Source: Synergistales bacterium (GTDB taxonomy: Bacteria; Synergistota; Synergistia; Synergistales; Aminobacteriaceae). From it: 20,755 nucleotides of DNA. Under the pieces are notes generated by a model. It did no database searches, was not told the DNA's origin, and saw only the letters and a program-made list of their open reading frames with translations. Of the stretch, positions 1-6,740 are shown piece by piece (the first letter of the stretch is position 1; every line of letters starts with the position of its first letter). The stretch is from assembly GCA_025997935.1 (NCBI GenBank), contig BNVG01000024.1:1-20755 (forward strand), given 5' to 3'. The position numbers were made by a program, and so were the translations under genes.

Positions 1-155
1 AGAGAAACTATCATTGTAATTTGAATAGGGGTAATTACCGCAGTGTCCGATAAGGGTATTTGAGCCAATCCGGCAGCGGCGGCTCCCGCAGCGGCTGAAG
101 CTGTATGTATAATTCCATGGCATTTTGTATTCTGTGTTTCGGTCAATTCTGCCAT
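1..155 (-). CDS. Alanine-rich DUF697-like protein, N-terminal part (runs off the window)
   Basis: The first 51 codons of a leftward gene are present; the rest lies beyond base 1. The start is the ATG at 155-153, with an AAAGG-like ribosome site about a dozen bases upstream. After a short polar head (MAELTETQNTKCHG) comes an alanine/glycine-rich stretch (HTASAAAGAAAAGLAQIP) and then a hydrophobic segment (AVITPIQITMIVS). The pattern 'H-alanine run-GAGLAQIP-SD-AVI-PIQ-TMI-S' recalls short membrane-associated proteins annotated as DUF697/YcjF-like; this is from memory of the family. No function is known to me. It is the last visible gene of the minus-strand series that includes the toxin-antitoxin pair and may be co-transcribed with it. 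Confidence 0.6.
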   Translation of the reverse strand, partial: MAELTETQNTKCHGIIHTASAAAGAAAAGLAQIPLSDTAVITPIQITMIVS

Positions 156-203
156 TATTAAACACCCGACCTTTCTTGAGCCAATGAAATCATGTACAAA
201 TAT

Positions 204-263
204 TCAGAAGTTTAACAGTATTTGTAAAAAAATCAACAAGTTGTCTTTTAGGTTGTTTGTCAT
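204..263 (-). CDS. 19-codon small ORF sharing its start with a second copy at 1020
   Basis: This reads MTNNLKDNLLIFLQILLNF and stops at TGA (206-204). It has a very good ribosome site (AAAGGAG, about seven bases before the ATG at 263-261). Codons 1-8 lie inside the 25-bp direct repeat (241-265) and are identical to those of the small ORF at 961-1020; the remainder is unrelated. After residue 8 it is strongly hydrophobic, so it could be a small membrane peptide, but it may equally be a shortened remnant created when the repeat was copied. No family is recognised. Confidence 0.35.
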   Translation of the reverse strand: MTNNLKDNLLIFLQILLNF

Positions 264-265
264 TT
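241..265. repeat. 25-bp direct repeat, left copy
   Basis: Bases 241-265 match bases 998-1022 perfectly, in the same orientation. Read on the minus strand the repeat begins AAATGACAAACAACC and contains a start codon plus seven following codons and the first two bases of the next. The two copies bracket the PIN toxin and its partner. The copies lie 757 bp apart, and the bases outside them do not match. Confidence 0.9.
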
Positions 266-304
266 TTGTTGCTCCTTTGTGAATTGAAGTGATATTATGC
301 TTTC

Positions 305-475
305 CTACACTGTCTTCTCTTTACCTCGACGTATTTCTTCTATAGCAACGCGCGTATTTTCGGCGCGTTTTTGAAAATCACGCTCGGCTTCTTCCTCCGG
401 CATATTGCGGTATTTTTCCGCCGTCATTACCCGCATCTCGTGAATATCGTCAGCGTTATATCGCAAGAGGTCCAT
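305..475 (-). CDS. Putative antitoxin partner of the PIN toxin (56 aa)
   Basis: A 56-residue acidic/basic protein beginning MDLLRYNADDIHEMR and ending KEKTV. The start is the ATG at 475-473, five bases after the toxin stop codon ends, with GGGAGG placed inside the last codons of the toxin gene; the two are therefore translationally coupled. The middle (TAEKYRNMPEEEAERDFQKRAENTRVAIEEIRR) looks helical and charged, typical of small antitoxin or DNA-binding partner proteins, but I cannot name a DNA-binding fold. The role is inferred from size, coupling and the neighbouring PIN toxin. The order toxin-then-antitoxin is the reverse of classical vapBC. Confidence 0.7.
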   Translation of the reverse strand: MDLLRYNADDIHEMRVMTAEKYRNMPEEEAERDFQKRAENTRVAIEEIRRGKEKTV

Positions 476-479
476 TTAA

Positions 480-956
480 TTATTCCTCCCTTTCCAAAAG
501 CATTGTTGGCGGCATTATGCGTAGGGTACGATAACCCTGATAGATATTGACTGAATCGACAGCGGTGATAGCGCGCATATTTACAATATGCCTAAAATTC
601 CACGATAGAATAACGTCGCATCCGCATATCGTGGCTATTGCTATATGAAGAGCGTCGTCCTTGCTTTTTGGCGGCAATCCGCCACGCTCAAAATATAGGG
701 CGCTTAATCGGCGCGATTCGTCGTCTCTCATCGCTTCTTCATACTGTATTTCAGCAACGCGCTCACGCATAAACGAACGCTTCGGCTCGGCACAGTCATC
801 AATTTCAGCTAACGTGAGATCAGAAAGTACTACATCATAAATACCTGATTTGAAATCTTCCCAAAGGGCAAGAGTATCCCGCATTTTTTCCGGCGCGTCC
901 TCCTGTTGCAGGTGGCTTATCACGCTGGTATCCAAGTATATTTTCAGCTTCTTCAT
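480..956 (-). CDS. PIN-domain toxin (VapC-like ribonuclease)
   Basis: This 158-aa protein is a single PIN domain. The acidic metal-binding residues fall in the expected order: D9 in KIYLDTSVIS, E51 in LTLAEID, D100/D101 in KSKDDALHIA, and the fourth-position motif LSWNFRHIVN around N120. PIN proteins of this size are Mg-dependent RNases and usually type II toxins that cleave tRNA or rRNA. The ATG at 956-954 sits four bases after the stop of a 19-codon leader ORF, and the stop is followed after four bases by the antitoxin ATG, so leader, toxin and antitoxin form one coupled unit. The asparagine at the fourth site is common in this subfamily. The substrate cannot be read from the sequence. Confidence 0.9.
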   Translation of the reverse strand: MKKLKIYLDTSVISHLQQEDAPEKMRDTLALWEDFKSGIYDVVLSDLTLAEIDDCAEPKRSFMRERVAEIQYEEAMRDDESRRLSALYFERGGLPPKSKDDALHIAIATICGCDVILSWNFRHIVNMRAITAVDSVNIYQGYRTLRIMPPTMLLEREE

Positions 957-960
957 GCGG

Positions 961-1020
961 TTATTTTCCTCGGCGCGTAATGGAGAAGCGGGTCATATTG
1001 TCTTTTAGGTTGTTTGTCAT
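961..1020 (-). CDS. 19-codon leader ORF ahead of the PIN toxin
   Basis: This reads MTNNLKDNMTRFSITRRGK and stops at TAA (963-961), leaving four bases before the toxin ATG. A GAGGG ribosome site lies about seven bases before its ATG, overlapping the end of the upstream 321-aa gene. Its first eight codons come from the 25-bp direct repeat (998-1022). Tight spacing on both sides suggests it is translated and may couple translation from the upstream gene into the toxin. It could instead be the residue of a truncated gene. No known family. Confidence 0.4.
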   Translation of the reverse strand: MTNNLKDNMTRFSITRRGK

Positions 1021-1022
1021 TT
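998..1022. repeat. 25-bp direct repeat, right copy
   Basis: Perfect copy of 241-265 in the same orientation. Together the copies enclose the toxin and antitoxin genes (305-956). On the minus strand it carries the start codon of the leader ORF 961-1020. Confidence 0.9.
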
Positions 1023-1032
1023 CAGCGCCCTC

Positions 1033-1998
1033 TTACGCAAATAAGGTTCTGATTTCATTTAGACAATCGCACAAAAAATACCTGTCAATTCTGTAACAAC
1101 ATATATTCCTTGTCTGGCTGTTTTTCAACGATATCTCAATGCCCAGAGATCCCCAAATAGCCACTTTGCTAATATCCTTATATTGTGCATTGAGAAAGCC
1201 ATCCACAAATTTAATTATTACACTTGTAGTCGAAAAAACGACCACAGAATCATTACGGTTGTGTACAAAACCGATAATTTTATCTTTTTTGGCATCAAGG
1301 CCAAATTTGTCTGTTATTTCTTTATAATCGCTTTCGGAAATTTCATTGCCCATAAAAAAACTGTCAGATATTTTATGGTCATAGCTTGCCACAATGCCGG
1401 TTATTTGCTTGGGCGTCGAATCAAAAAGCCATTCGGGGCAACTCTCGTCAAAAGTCACGCCTTTGAACGCAATACCCAATTCTTCAAAAGTAATGTAGGT
1501 TTCCCCGGATATGACGGGCTTCACCGTCGGGTTGTTCACGCCGATGTAGGTGACGTTTTTATAGCTAAGCGGAATGGGGAATATCTCCCCGCATAGATAA
1601 ATCGGGCTGACGTGCTTATCAAGCAGAGATATTAGTTCCGCGTTATTAAAGGCAAACGAGTCTACTTTATCCAGCATCTCTTTATCGTCGGTATATTCTC
1701 TGAGCTTGGCAACGCGGAGGTTTTTCGCTTTCACGGCCTCTACGTCTGTCTCGTCCCCAGCAACCGTGACGCCAAAAACCGCGCCGAGCTTCACGGGGAA
1801 ATCGGGCGCGCCGCTGTCAAGGGCTTTGAGCGCCGCCGCCTCTTCCTCGTAATATCTGTCTTCAAGCCACTTTTGGAATTTGCCGTCAAAGTAGTATCTC
1901 AAAACGCTCGCGATGTCGAAATGCTCTTTCAAGTCGTCCAGCGTGCGCGCCTGTGTTCCGTCCGCCATTAAGAGCGGGAATTTTATTATCTTGGCCAT
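1033..1998 (-). CDS. Conserved hypothetical protein, 321 aa, possible C-terminal PH-like domain
   Basis: The start ATG at 1998-1996 follows a GGGGG-type ribosome site. The N-terminal 60 or so residues (ADGTQARTLDDLKEHFD, then ASVLRYYFDGKFQKWLEDR) resemble a short module seen at the front of many unrelated proteins of Firmicutes and spirochaetes, typically 'DGT-VRT-EELREHFD...WL-DRYY'; this is a recollection, not a search. The middle (residues about 110-190) mentions no motif I know. The last 90 residues (KIIGFVHNRNDSVVVFSTTSVIIKF then ISKVAIWGSLG) have the alternating beta pattern of a bacterial PH-like domain. No signal peptide or membrane span. It is the first gene of the minus-strand operon that continues into the toxin module. 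Function unknown. Confidence 0.75.
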   Translation of the reverse strand: MAKIIKFPLLMADGTQARTLDDLKEHFDIASVLRYYFDGKFQKWLEDRYYEEEAAALKALDSGAPDFPVKLGAVFGVTVAGDETDVEAVKAKNLRVAKLREYTDDKEMLDKVDSFAFNNAELISLLDKHVSPIYLCGEIFPIPLSYKNVTYIGVNNPTVKPVISGETYITFEELGIAFKGVTFDESCPEWLFDSTPKQITGIVASYDHKISDSFFMGNEISESDYKEITDKFGLDAKKDKIIGFVHNRNDSVVVFSTTSVIIKFVDGFLNAQYKDISKVAIWGSLGIEISLKNSQTRNICCYRIDRYFLCDCLNEIRTLFA

Positions 1999-2028
1999 GT
2001 TGTATTACCCCCTTCTTTTTCTTGAGTC

Positions 2029-2068
2029 ATTATATAGCGTGACAACACCACCTTCAAGTTTGCTTGAA
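2029..2068 (-). promoter_or_regulatory. Sigma-A-type promoter with an overlapping inverted repeat
   Basis: On the minus strand a -35 TTGAAG (2057-2052) and a perfect -10 TATAAT (2034-2029) are separated by 17 bases, placing transcription start near 2022, about 24 bases ahead of the 321-aa gene. An inverted repeat TTCAAG-TTTG-CTTGAA (2053-2068) overlaps the -35 box and could be an operator. It would drive the 321-aa gene and, by read-through, the leader ORF, toxin and antitoxin. Confidence 0.6.
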
Positions 2069-2129
2069 AACCATTACTCAATTCGTACTCCTATTCATCT
2101 TTCTATATTTTTACCTCTGTTACAAAATC

Positions 2130-2536
2130 CCCTTGACTCCGCAGCCACATATCAAGCCACGGCTGACGAGCTCAATTCCGGTGTGAGGAATCTATATAAA
2201 TACGGTCGGCGGTATTCCGGCAAAGACCCGGAACTGATTGACGGAGACGTGTTTCGGATAATCGTAACGCTCGACGACAGCTACTCGTTTGACGCGGAAA
2301 CGGTTAAAGGGCAAATAAACCACGAAAACTTCGGTATAAACTTCGGTATAAATGAAACACAACAGAGAATTGTCGCCTTAATGGCGGCAAATCCCGAAAT
2401 AACCGCTACGCAAATAGTGGAATCTATCGGTGTTACCAAGCGCCAAGTGGAATCAAATATAAGTAAATTAAAATCGTTGGGCATAGTTGAGCGCAAGGGC
2501 GCGAGGAAAAACGGGCGTTGGGTCGTTAAAGATTAG
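2130..2536 (+). pseudogene. 3' remnant of an AlbA_2/HATPase_c_4-type regulator
   Basis: The open frame ending at TAG 2536 carries, from about 2148, the C-terminal part of a Schlafen/AlbA_2-type ATP-binding regulator: ADELNSGVRNLYKYGR, then GKDPELIDGDVFRIIVTLDD, then a winged-helix tail (ETQQRIVALMAANPEITATQ...VESNISKLKSLGIVERKG). Full members are about 400-500 aa with an N-terminal AlbA_2 domain and an ATPase-like middle; only the last roughly 130 residues remain. The frame stays open upstream but the residues there look unrelated and overlap the start of the opposite-strand gene, so I treat the gene as 5'-deleted. It has no ribosome site and is probably not expressed as a functional regulator. 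The left limit is approximate. Confidence 0.7.
2327..2350 (+). repeat. 12-bp in-frame tandem duplication
   Basis: AACTTCGGTATA occurs twice head to tail (2327-2338 and 2339-2350), encoding NFGINFGIN between the body of the regulator and its winged-helix tail. Because the unit is a multiple of three it changes linker length without breaking the frame. Confidence 0.85.
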
Positions 2537-2544
2537 GCTCTGAC

Positions 2545-2572
2545 TTTACACAAATTTCACACAATCTATACG
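2545..2572 (+). promoter_or_regulatory. Candidate PhoP/PhoB box upstream of pstS
   Basis: Three hexamers recur every 11 bases: TTTACA (2545-2550), TTCACA (2556-2561) and the weaker TATACG (2567-2572), each separated by five bases. This matches the known Bacillus PhoP box (TT[ACT]A[CT]A repeats with about 5-bp spacers) and also the 11-bp repeat layout of PhoB boxes. Two weak -10 candidates follow: TTTTAT at 2582-2587 (nine bases after the box, as where a Pho box replaces the -35) and TAAAAT at 2605-2610. The pstS ATG is at 2643. Position and gene content support autoregulation by the PhoB/PhoR pair encoded downstream. Confidence 0.7.
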
Positions 2573-2642
2573 CGCAGCGCCTTTTATCAAACTCGCTTAC
2601 CCCTTAAAATGTGGCTAACACATTTGAAAGGGGTAGATAGTA

Positions 2643-3494
2643 ATGAAAAAGGCATTATCTGTGGTACTGTTGCTCGCGTTAGCGGCAACGACTCTTGCGG
2701 GGTACGGCGTAGCGCCCGCAAACGGCGACACGGCTTTGCGCGGTACGGTAAAAACGGGCGGTTCCACCTCGGTGGAAAGGGTTATGACCGCGTTGATTTA
2801 CCAGTTCCAGGGCGAAAACCAAAACGTCAGCGTCAACTACGAGATGAACGGCTCTGGCGACGGAATCAAGAACACCATAAGCGGGTTGTACGAAATCGGA
2901 CATTCCAGCCGCGAGCTGAAAACGGATGGTTCCGAGGGCGGATTAACCGCTACGGTCTACGCCATCGACGGAATAGCGCTTGTCGTGAACAAGGCGAACG
3001 CCGCAACCGAGCTTACGGCGGAGCAAGTTAAGGGCATTTACACGGGCAAAATCAAAAATTGGAGCGAAGTAGGCGGAGCGAACGCGCTGATTACGGTCGT
3101 AACGCGGGAGGCAAGCTCCGGCACACGGAGCGCGTTCGCCGAAATTGTGGGGCTTGAGAAAGCGAACGCGCCCGAAACGGCTATTGTTCCAAACGCCACA
3201 ACCTGCGATAGCACGGGCGCAATACAGACCACCGTATCGCAAAACGCGAACGCAATAGGCTATATGTCGTTCTCTGACGCGGACAACACCAAGATTAAAA
3301 CACTCGGCTACAACGGAGTCGTCTGCTCTGAAGCCGCGCTTAAAGACGGCAGCTATACGCTCAAACGCGAGTTCTACTTAGTCACCAAAACCGGCGCGGA
3401 ACTTTCGCCAGCCGCCAAAGCCTTCATGGAGTTCGTGACCGGCTCGGACGGTCAGAAAATTGTAGCCGGCAACAAATTGCTGCCCATAGAATAG
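2643..3494 (+). CDS. pstS: Phosphate ABC transporter substrate-binding protein PstS
   Basis: A 283-aa periplasmic-type phosphate-binding protein. It has a signal peptide (MKKALSVVLLLALAATTLAG), then the phosphate-binding landmarks GSTSVERVM near residue 40, MNGSGDGIKNTISG near 70, SSRELK near 85, and SSGTRSAFAEI near 160, with a C-terminal ITGSDGQKIV-like helix (VTGSDGQKIVAGNKLLPIE). The ribosome site is AAAGGGG about nine bases before the ATG. It should deliver inorganic phosphate to PstC/PstA. One oddity: the lipobox reads LAG-Y, with codon TAC at 2703-2705 where Cys (TGC/TGT) is expected, so lipid anchoring is predicted to fail; a type I cleavage site (APA before N27) may be used instead. 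Transcription is probably under the Pho box at 2545-2572. Confidence 0.95.
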   Translation: MKKALSVVLLLALAATTLAGYGVAPANGDTALRGTVKTGGSTSVERVMTALIYQFQGENQNVSVNYEMNGSGDGIKNTISGLYEIGHSSRELKTDGSEGGLTATVYAIDGIALVVNKANAATELTAEQVKGIYTGKIKNWSEVGGANALITVVTREASSGTRSAFAEIVGLEKANAPETAIVPNATTCDSTGAIQTTVSQNANAIGYMSFSDADNTKIKTLGYNGVVCSEAALKDGSYTLKREFYLVTKTGAELSPAAKAFMEFVTGSDGQKIVAGNKLLPIE

Positions 3495-3504
3495 GGGTTG
3501 CGTT

Positions 3505-4401
3505 ATGGAAAACTCAATCGTCCGCGCGGGAAGGTCGAAAGCGCCCGTTGAAACCGTAATGAACGTCATTTTCCTGATATGCGGTTTGGCGGCGGTTGTG
3601 TCGGTTGTGCTCATATCGCTGTATATGGTGTTTTCCGGCGCGCCCGCCATAGCGAAAATCGGCCCGCTGAAATTCCTCGCCGGACAGATTTGGAATCCTG
3701 AGGCAAGCGAGTTTGGGATACTCCCGCTGATACTTGCGTCGGTGACGGCGACGGGGCTTGCGGTCGCTGTCGCCGTACCCGCCGCGCTGTGTGTGGCTGT
3801 GTTTTTGACGCACGTGGCGGGCAGGCGGACGGCCGCAGCGCTCTTATTCATAATCGAATTGTTGGCGGGCATACCCTCGGTCGTGTACGGCTTGATGGGC
3901 GCGATTTTGATTGTGCCGCTTGTGTTTAAGGCGCAAACCGCGCTCGGCTTGCCCATGAGCGGCTCGCTTTTGGCGGCGGCGATTGTGCTTGTTATCATGA
4001 TTTTACCGACGATTATAAGCGTCTCGGCGGCCGCGATAAATGCCGTGCCTGAGCAATATAATGACGTTTCGCTGGCGCTCGGCTCGTCGAAAATGCAGAG
4101 CATTGTACACGCTATTATCCCCGCCGCGAAAAGCGGGATTGCGTCGGGCGTCGTGCTTGGCGTTGGGCGCGCCATAGGCGAGACTATGGCGGTTATGATG
4201 GTGGCCGGTAACGCGCCGATTATGCCGGAGCTGCTGAAGCCCGCGCGGTTGCTTACTGTCGGGATTTCGATGGAGTGGGCGTACTCGTCCGGTTTGCACC
4301 GCGAGGCTTTGTATGGCGTAGGTCTTGTGCTGTTCGCGTTCATTATGATTATCAACGTTCTGCTTAGCTCCGTACTCAAAAAAGGCGGCGCGAAGCGATG
4401 A
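3505..4401 (+). CDS. pstC: Phosphate ABC transporter permease PstC
   Basis: This 298-aa inner-membrane permease has about six hydrophobic spans, the first around residues 18-42 (VIFLICGLAAVVSVVLISLY). The family landmark LLAGIPSVVYGLMG lies near residue 120 and the ATPase-contact (EAA) loop EQYNDVSLALGSSKMQ with IIPAAKSGI near 190-215, followed by GRAIGETMAVMMVAG. It forms the phosphate channel together with PstA. The start ATG has an AGGGG site just after the pstS stop (10-base gap), and the stop overlaps the pstA start as ATGA. Length is typical. Confidence 0.95.
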   Translation: MENSIVRAGRSKAPVETVMNVIFLICGLAAVVSVVLISLYMVFSGAPAIAKIGPLKFLAGQIWNPEASEFGILPLILASVTATGLAVAVAVPAALCVAVFLTHVAGRRTAAALLFIIELLAGIPSVVYGLMGAILIVPLVFKAQTALGLPMSGSLLAAAIVLVIMILPTIISVSAAAINAVPEQYNDVSLALGSSKMQSIVHAIIPAAKSGIASGVVLGVGRAIGETMAVMMVAGNAPIMPELLKPARLLTVGISMEWAYSSGLHREALYGVGLVLFAFIMIINVLLSSVLKKGGAKR

Positions 4402-5276
4402 ATAGAGCGGTGAGCGGCATTACGGGCAAGCGAAAACGTCCGGCTGACGCGTTGCTGTATTTGGTTATCGGGTTGTTTACCGCGGCGGTGTTCGCGATGA
4501 CGGTGTACTTTGCGGTGTATATATTCGTCAAAGGATGCGCGGGCATTACGTTCGCCCTTCTAACCACCGCGCCTAACCCAATAATCAGAACAATCGGAAT
4601 ACTGCCCGCTATCATCAACACGGCGTATATCATACTGCTGACGCTTGCGTTCGCCGTGCCGGTTGGCGTGGGCGGTGCGGTTTATATAAATGAATACGCG
4701 AAAAGCGGGAAATTGATTCGCGTTATAGAGTTCACCACCGAAACGCTGTCGGGCATACCGTCCATCATTTTCGGCGTGTTTGGGTACGTGTTCTTTTGCG
4801 TGTTCCTAAATCTGAAAGTGTCTCTTATAGCGGGGGCCTTAACGCTGACGATAATGGTGCTGCCGACGATAATCCGCACGGCGCAGGAGGCGTTAAAAGC
4901 AGTGCCTCTGTCATACCGAGAGGGCGCGGCGGGGCTTGGCGCGTCAAAATGGTATATGATTAGGACAATTCTGCTGCCGAACGCGTCAAGCGGGATTATT
5001 ACCGCCGTCATCTTATCCGTAGGCAGAATTGTCGGAGAATCCGCCGCCCTGCTACTCGTGGCGGGCGGAAGCGCGATGTATCTGCCTAAGGGCAGTTTCT
5101 TTGAGCAGATAAAAAATTCTGGGTCAACTCTGGCGGTAGAATTATACCGCTACGCTTATTCGCGGGGCGAAAACGAGGTAGGGTTCGCAATCGCCGCGCT
5201 ACTATTGATTATTGTAATCGGGCTGAACCTGTCCGTCAAACTAATAGGCAAACGGCTGAAGGGAGGCGCAAAATGA
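4398..5276 (+). CDS. pstA: Phosphate ABC transporter permease PstA
   Basis: A 292-aa permease paralogous to PstC. The first span follows residue 12 ([21 protein letters not shown]); the family signature [15 protein letters not shown] is near residue 118, and the EAA loop [17 protein letters not shown] with [10 protein letters not shown] near 170-200, followed by [16 protein letters not shown]. It pairs with PstC to form the membrane channel and docks onto PstB. Both ends overlap neighbours by four bases (ATGA with pstC and with pstB), a sign of tight translational coupling and equal subunit production. Confidence 0.95.
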   Translation: MNRAVSGITGKRKRPADALLYLVIGLFTAAVFAMTVYFAVYIFVKGCAGITFALLTTAPNPIIRTIGILPAIINTAYIILLTLAFAVPVGVGGAVYINEYAKSGKLIRVIEFTTETLSGIPSIIFGVFGYVFFCVFLNLKVSLIAGALTLTIMVLPTIIRTAQEALKAVPLSYREGAAGLGASKWYMIRTILLPNASSGIITAVILSVGRIVGESAALLLVAGGSAMYLPKGSFFEQIKNSGSTLAVELYRYAYSRGENEVGFAIAALLLIIVIGLNLSVKLIGKRLKGGAK

Positions 5277-6025
5277 CGAAAATCGTGACGGAAAACCTGC
5301 ACTTGCATTACGGCGAAAATCACGCCCTGCGAGGGATAAATTTGAATATACTCACAAACAAAATCACCGCGCTTATCGGGCCCTCCGGCTGCGGCAAGTC
5401 AACATATCTTAAAACCCTCAACCGCATGAACGACAACGTGCCGAACGTGAAAATATCCGGGACTGTCCTGCTCGATAGCGAGGACATATACGGCGATACG
5501 GTAGATGTGACCAAGCTACGTAAAAAAGTGGGGATGGTGTTCCAGTCGCCGAACCCGTTCCCGATGAGCATATATGATAACGCGGCGTATGGGCTTAGAA
5601 TCCACGGCGTAAAAAAGCGGCTACTGATTGACGAAATCGTGGAGCAAAGCCTTCGCGGCGCGGCGATTTGGGACGAGGTGAAAGACCGGCTGAAAACGCC
5701 CGCGCTCGCGCTGTCGGGCGGTCAGCAGCAACGCCTGTGTATAGCGCGGACGCTTGCCGTTTCGCCGGAAGTTATACTTATGGACGAACCGACAAGCGCG
5801 CTTGACCCCATCTCCACCATGAAGATAGAGGAGCTGATGAGTGAGCTTACGAAACAATACACCGTGGTTATCGTGACGCATAATATGCAGCAGGCGGCGA
5901 GAATATCCGATTACACGGCGTTCTTCCTGCTCGGCGAAATGATTGAATACGACGAAACCAACCGCATTTTTGCCGCGCCGAAAGACCCTCGCACGGAAAA
6001 TTATATAACGGGACGTTTCGGATAA
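5273..6025 (+). CDS. pstB: Phosphate ABC transporter ATP-binding protein PstB
   Basis: This 250-aa cytoplasmic ATPase powers the Pst transporter. Walker A is GPSGCGKST (residues 36-44), followed by the PstB-typical LKTLNRMND; the Q-loop is [18 protein letters not shown]; the ABC signature LSGGQQQR begins at about residue 147; Walker B is [13 protein letters not shown] (D171-E172); the switch histidine is in [10 protein letters not shown]. The end ([15 protein letters not shown]) is the usual PstB tail. The start ATG overlaps the pstA stop and has a GGGAGG site. Length and motifs are fully normal. Confidence 0.97.
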   Translation: MTKIVTENLHLHYGENHALRGINLNILTNKITALIGPSGCGKSTYLKTLNRMNDNVPNVKISGTVLLDSEDIYGDTVDVTKLRKKVGMVFQSPNPFPMSIYDNAAYGLRIHGVKKRLLIDEIVEQSLRGAAIWDEVKDRLKTPALALSGGQQQRLCIARTLAVSPEVILMDEPTSALDPISTMKIEELMSELTKQYTVVIVTHNMQQAARISDYTAFFLLGEMIEYDETNRIFAAPKDPRTENYITGRFG

Positions 6026-6046
6026 GAGTATAAGGGAGGAATGGCA

Positions 6047-6709
6047 ATGACGGCAAGAAATGCCTTTGACGCGGAGCTTGACGCGTTAAATCTCGAACTG
6101 GTCAAAATGGGCGGCATGATTGAGGAAGCGATTGAAAACAGCGTCGCCGCGTTCAAAAATCAGGATAACGCCCTCGCGCAATTGGTAGCGGACGGCGACG
6201 CGAAGGTTGACGATATGGAAAAGCGGATTGAAACGCGGTGTCTGTCGCTCATCATACGTCAACAGCCCGTCGCCAAGGATTTAAGGCTCATATCCGCCGC
6301 GCTGAAAGTCATTACCGATATGGAGCGCATCGGCGACAACGCTGAGGACATCGCGAGGCTTTCTATGGCTATTACGGGCGAGCATATCTTTGACGTGGTT
6401 AAGCATATTCCCCAAATGTCGGAGTGCGCGCTCAAAATGGTACACGACGCCGTTACGGCGTTTGTGAATCACGATTTAACGCTTGCGAGAACCGTAATCG
6501 ACACTGACGACGTGGTTGACAACTTGTTTTGCGACGTGAAAGCTGAGATCTCCGAGGTTCTGAAGCGCGGCATGGACATTCACAACAACACGGTTGACTT
6601 TCTGATGATCGCGAAATATCTGGAGCGCATAGCCGACCACGCGGTAAACATCTGCGAGTGGGCGGAGTTTTCGCAGACGGGAAAACACAAGGACAAGCAA
6701 ATTTTATAA
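6047..6709 (+). CDS. phoU: Phosphate transport system accessory protein PhoU
   Basis: PhoU is a cytoplasmic, metal-binding helical protein that links Pst activity to the PhoR kinase and represses Pho signalling when phosphate is plentiful. The protein shows the two PhoU repeats, each with its E/D-rich metal motif: DDMEKRIE and ERIGDNAEDIAR in the first half, and DDVVDNLF and LERIADHAVNI in the second. I choose the ATG at 6047 (MTARNAFDAEL, 220 aa): GGGAGG (6034-6039) is seven bases away, whereas the ATG at 6041 would be only one base from it. The last codons and the stop lie in a 14-bp tandem duplication. Confidence 0.95.
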   Translation: MTARNAFDAELDALNLELVKMGGMIEEAIENSVAAFKNQDNALAQLVADGDAKVDDMEKRIETRCLSLIIRQQPVAKDLRLISAALKVITDMERIGDNAEDIARLSMAITGEHIFDVVKHIPQMSECALKMVHDAVTAFVNHDLTLARTVIDTDDVVDNLFCDVKAEISEVLKRGMDIHNNTVDFLMIAKYLERIADHAVNICEWAEFSQTGKHKDKQIL

Positions 6710-6725
6710 CCCAAATTTTATAACC
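6698..6725 (+). repeat. 14-bp perfect tandem duplication at the phoU-phoB junction
   Basis: CAAATTTTATAACC occurs at 6698-6711 and again at 6712-6725. The first copy encodes the end of PhoU and contains its TAA stop; the second lies in the 31-base gap before phoB. It looks like a recent slippage or duplication event that moved phoB 14 bases away from phoU. Confidence 0.9.
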
Positions 6726-6740
6726 TACAGAGGGCGGAAA

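Noticed and set aside
1913..2130. Upstream extension of the AlbA_2-type frame to an ATG at 1913
   Set aside because: The extra residues are low in family resemblance and overlap the start, ribosome site and promoter of the opposite-strand gene.
2571..2580. GCGC-A-GCGC palindrome followed by CTTTTA as a terminator of the remnant gene
   Set aside because: The stem is four base pairs around one base, too small to fold as a terminator.
3378..4379. Long minus-strand open frame opposite pstC
   Set aside because: It is antisense to pstC, and its composition (Thr/Ala/Ile/Ser-rich) is what the reverse strand of a GC-skewed membrane-protein gene gives. No ribosome site or recognisable domain.
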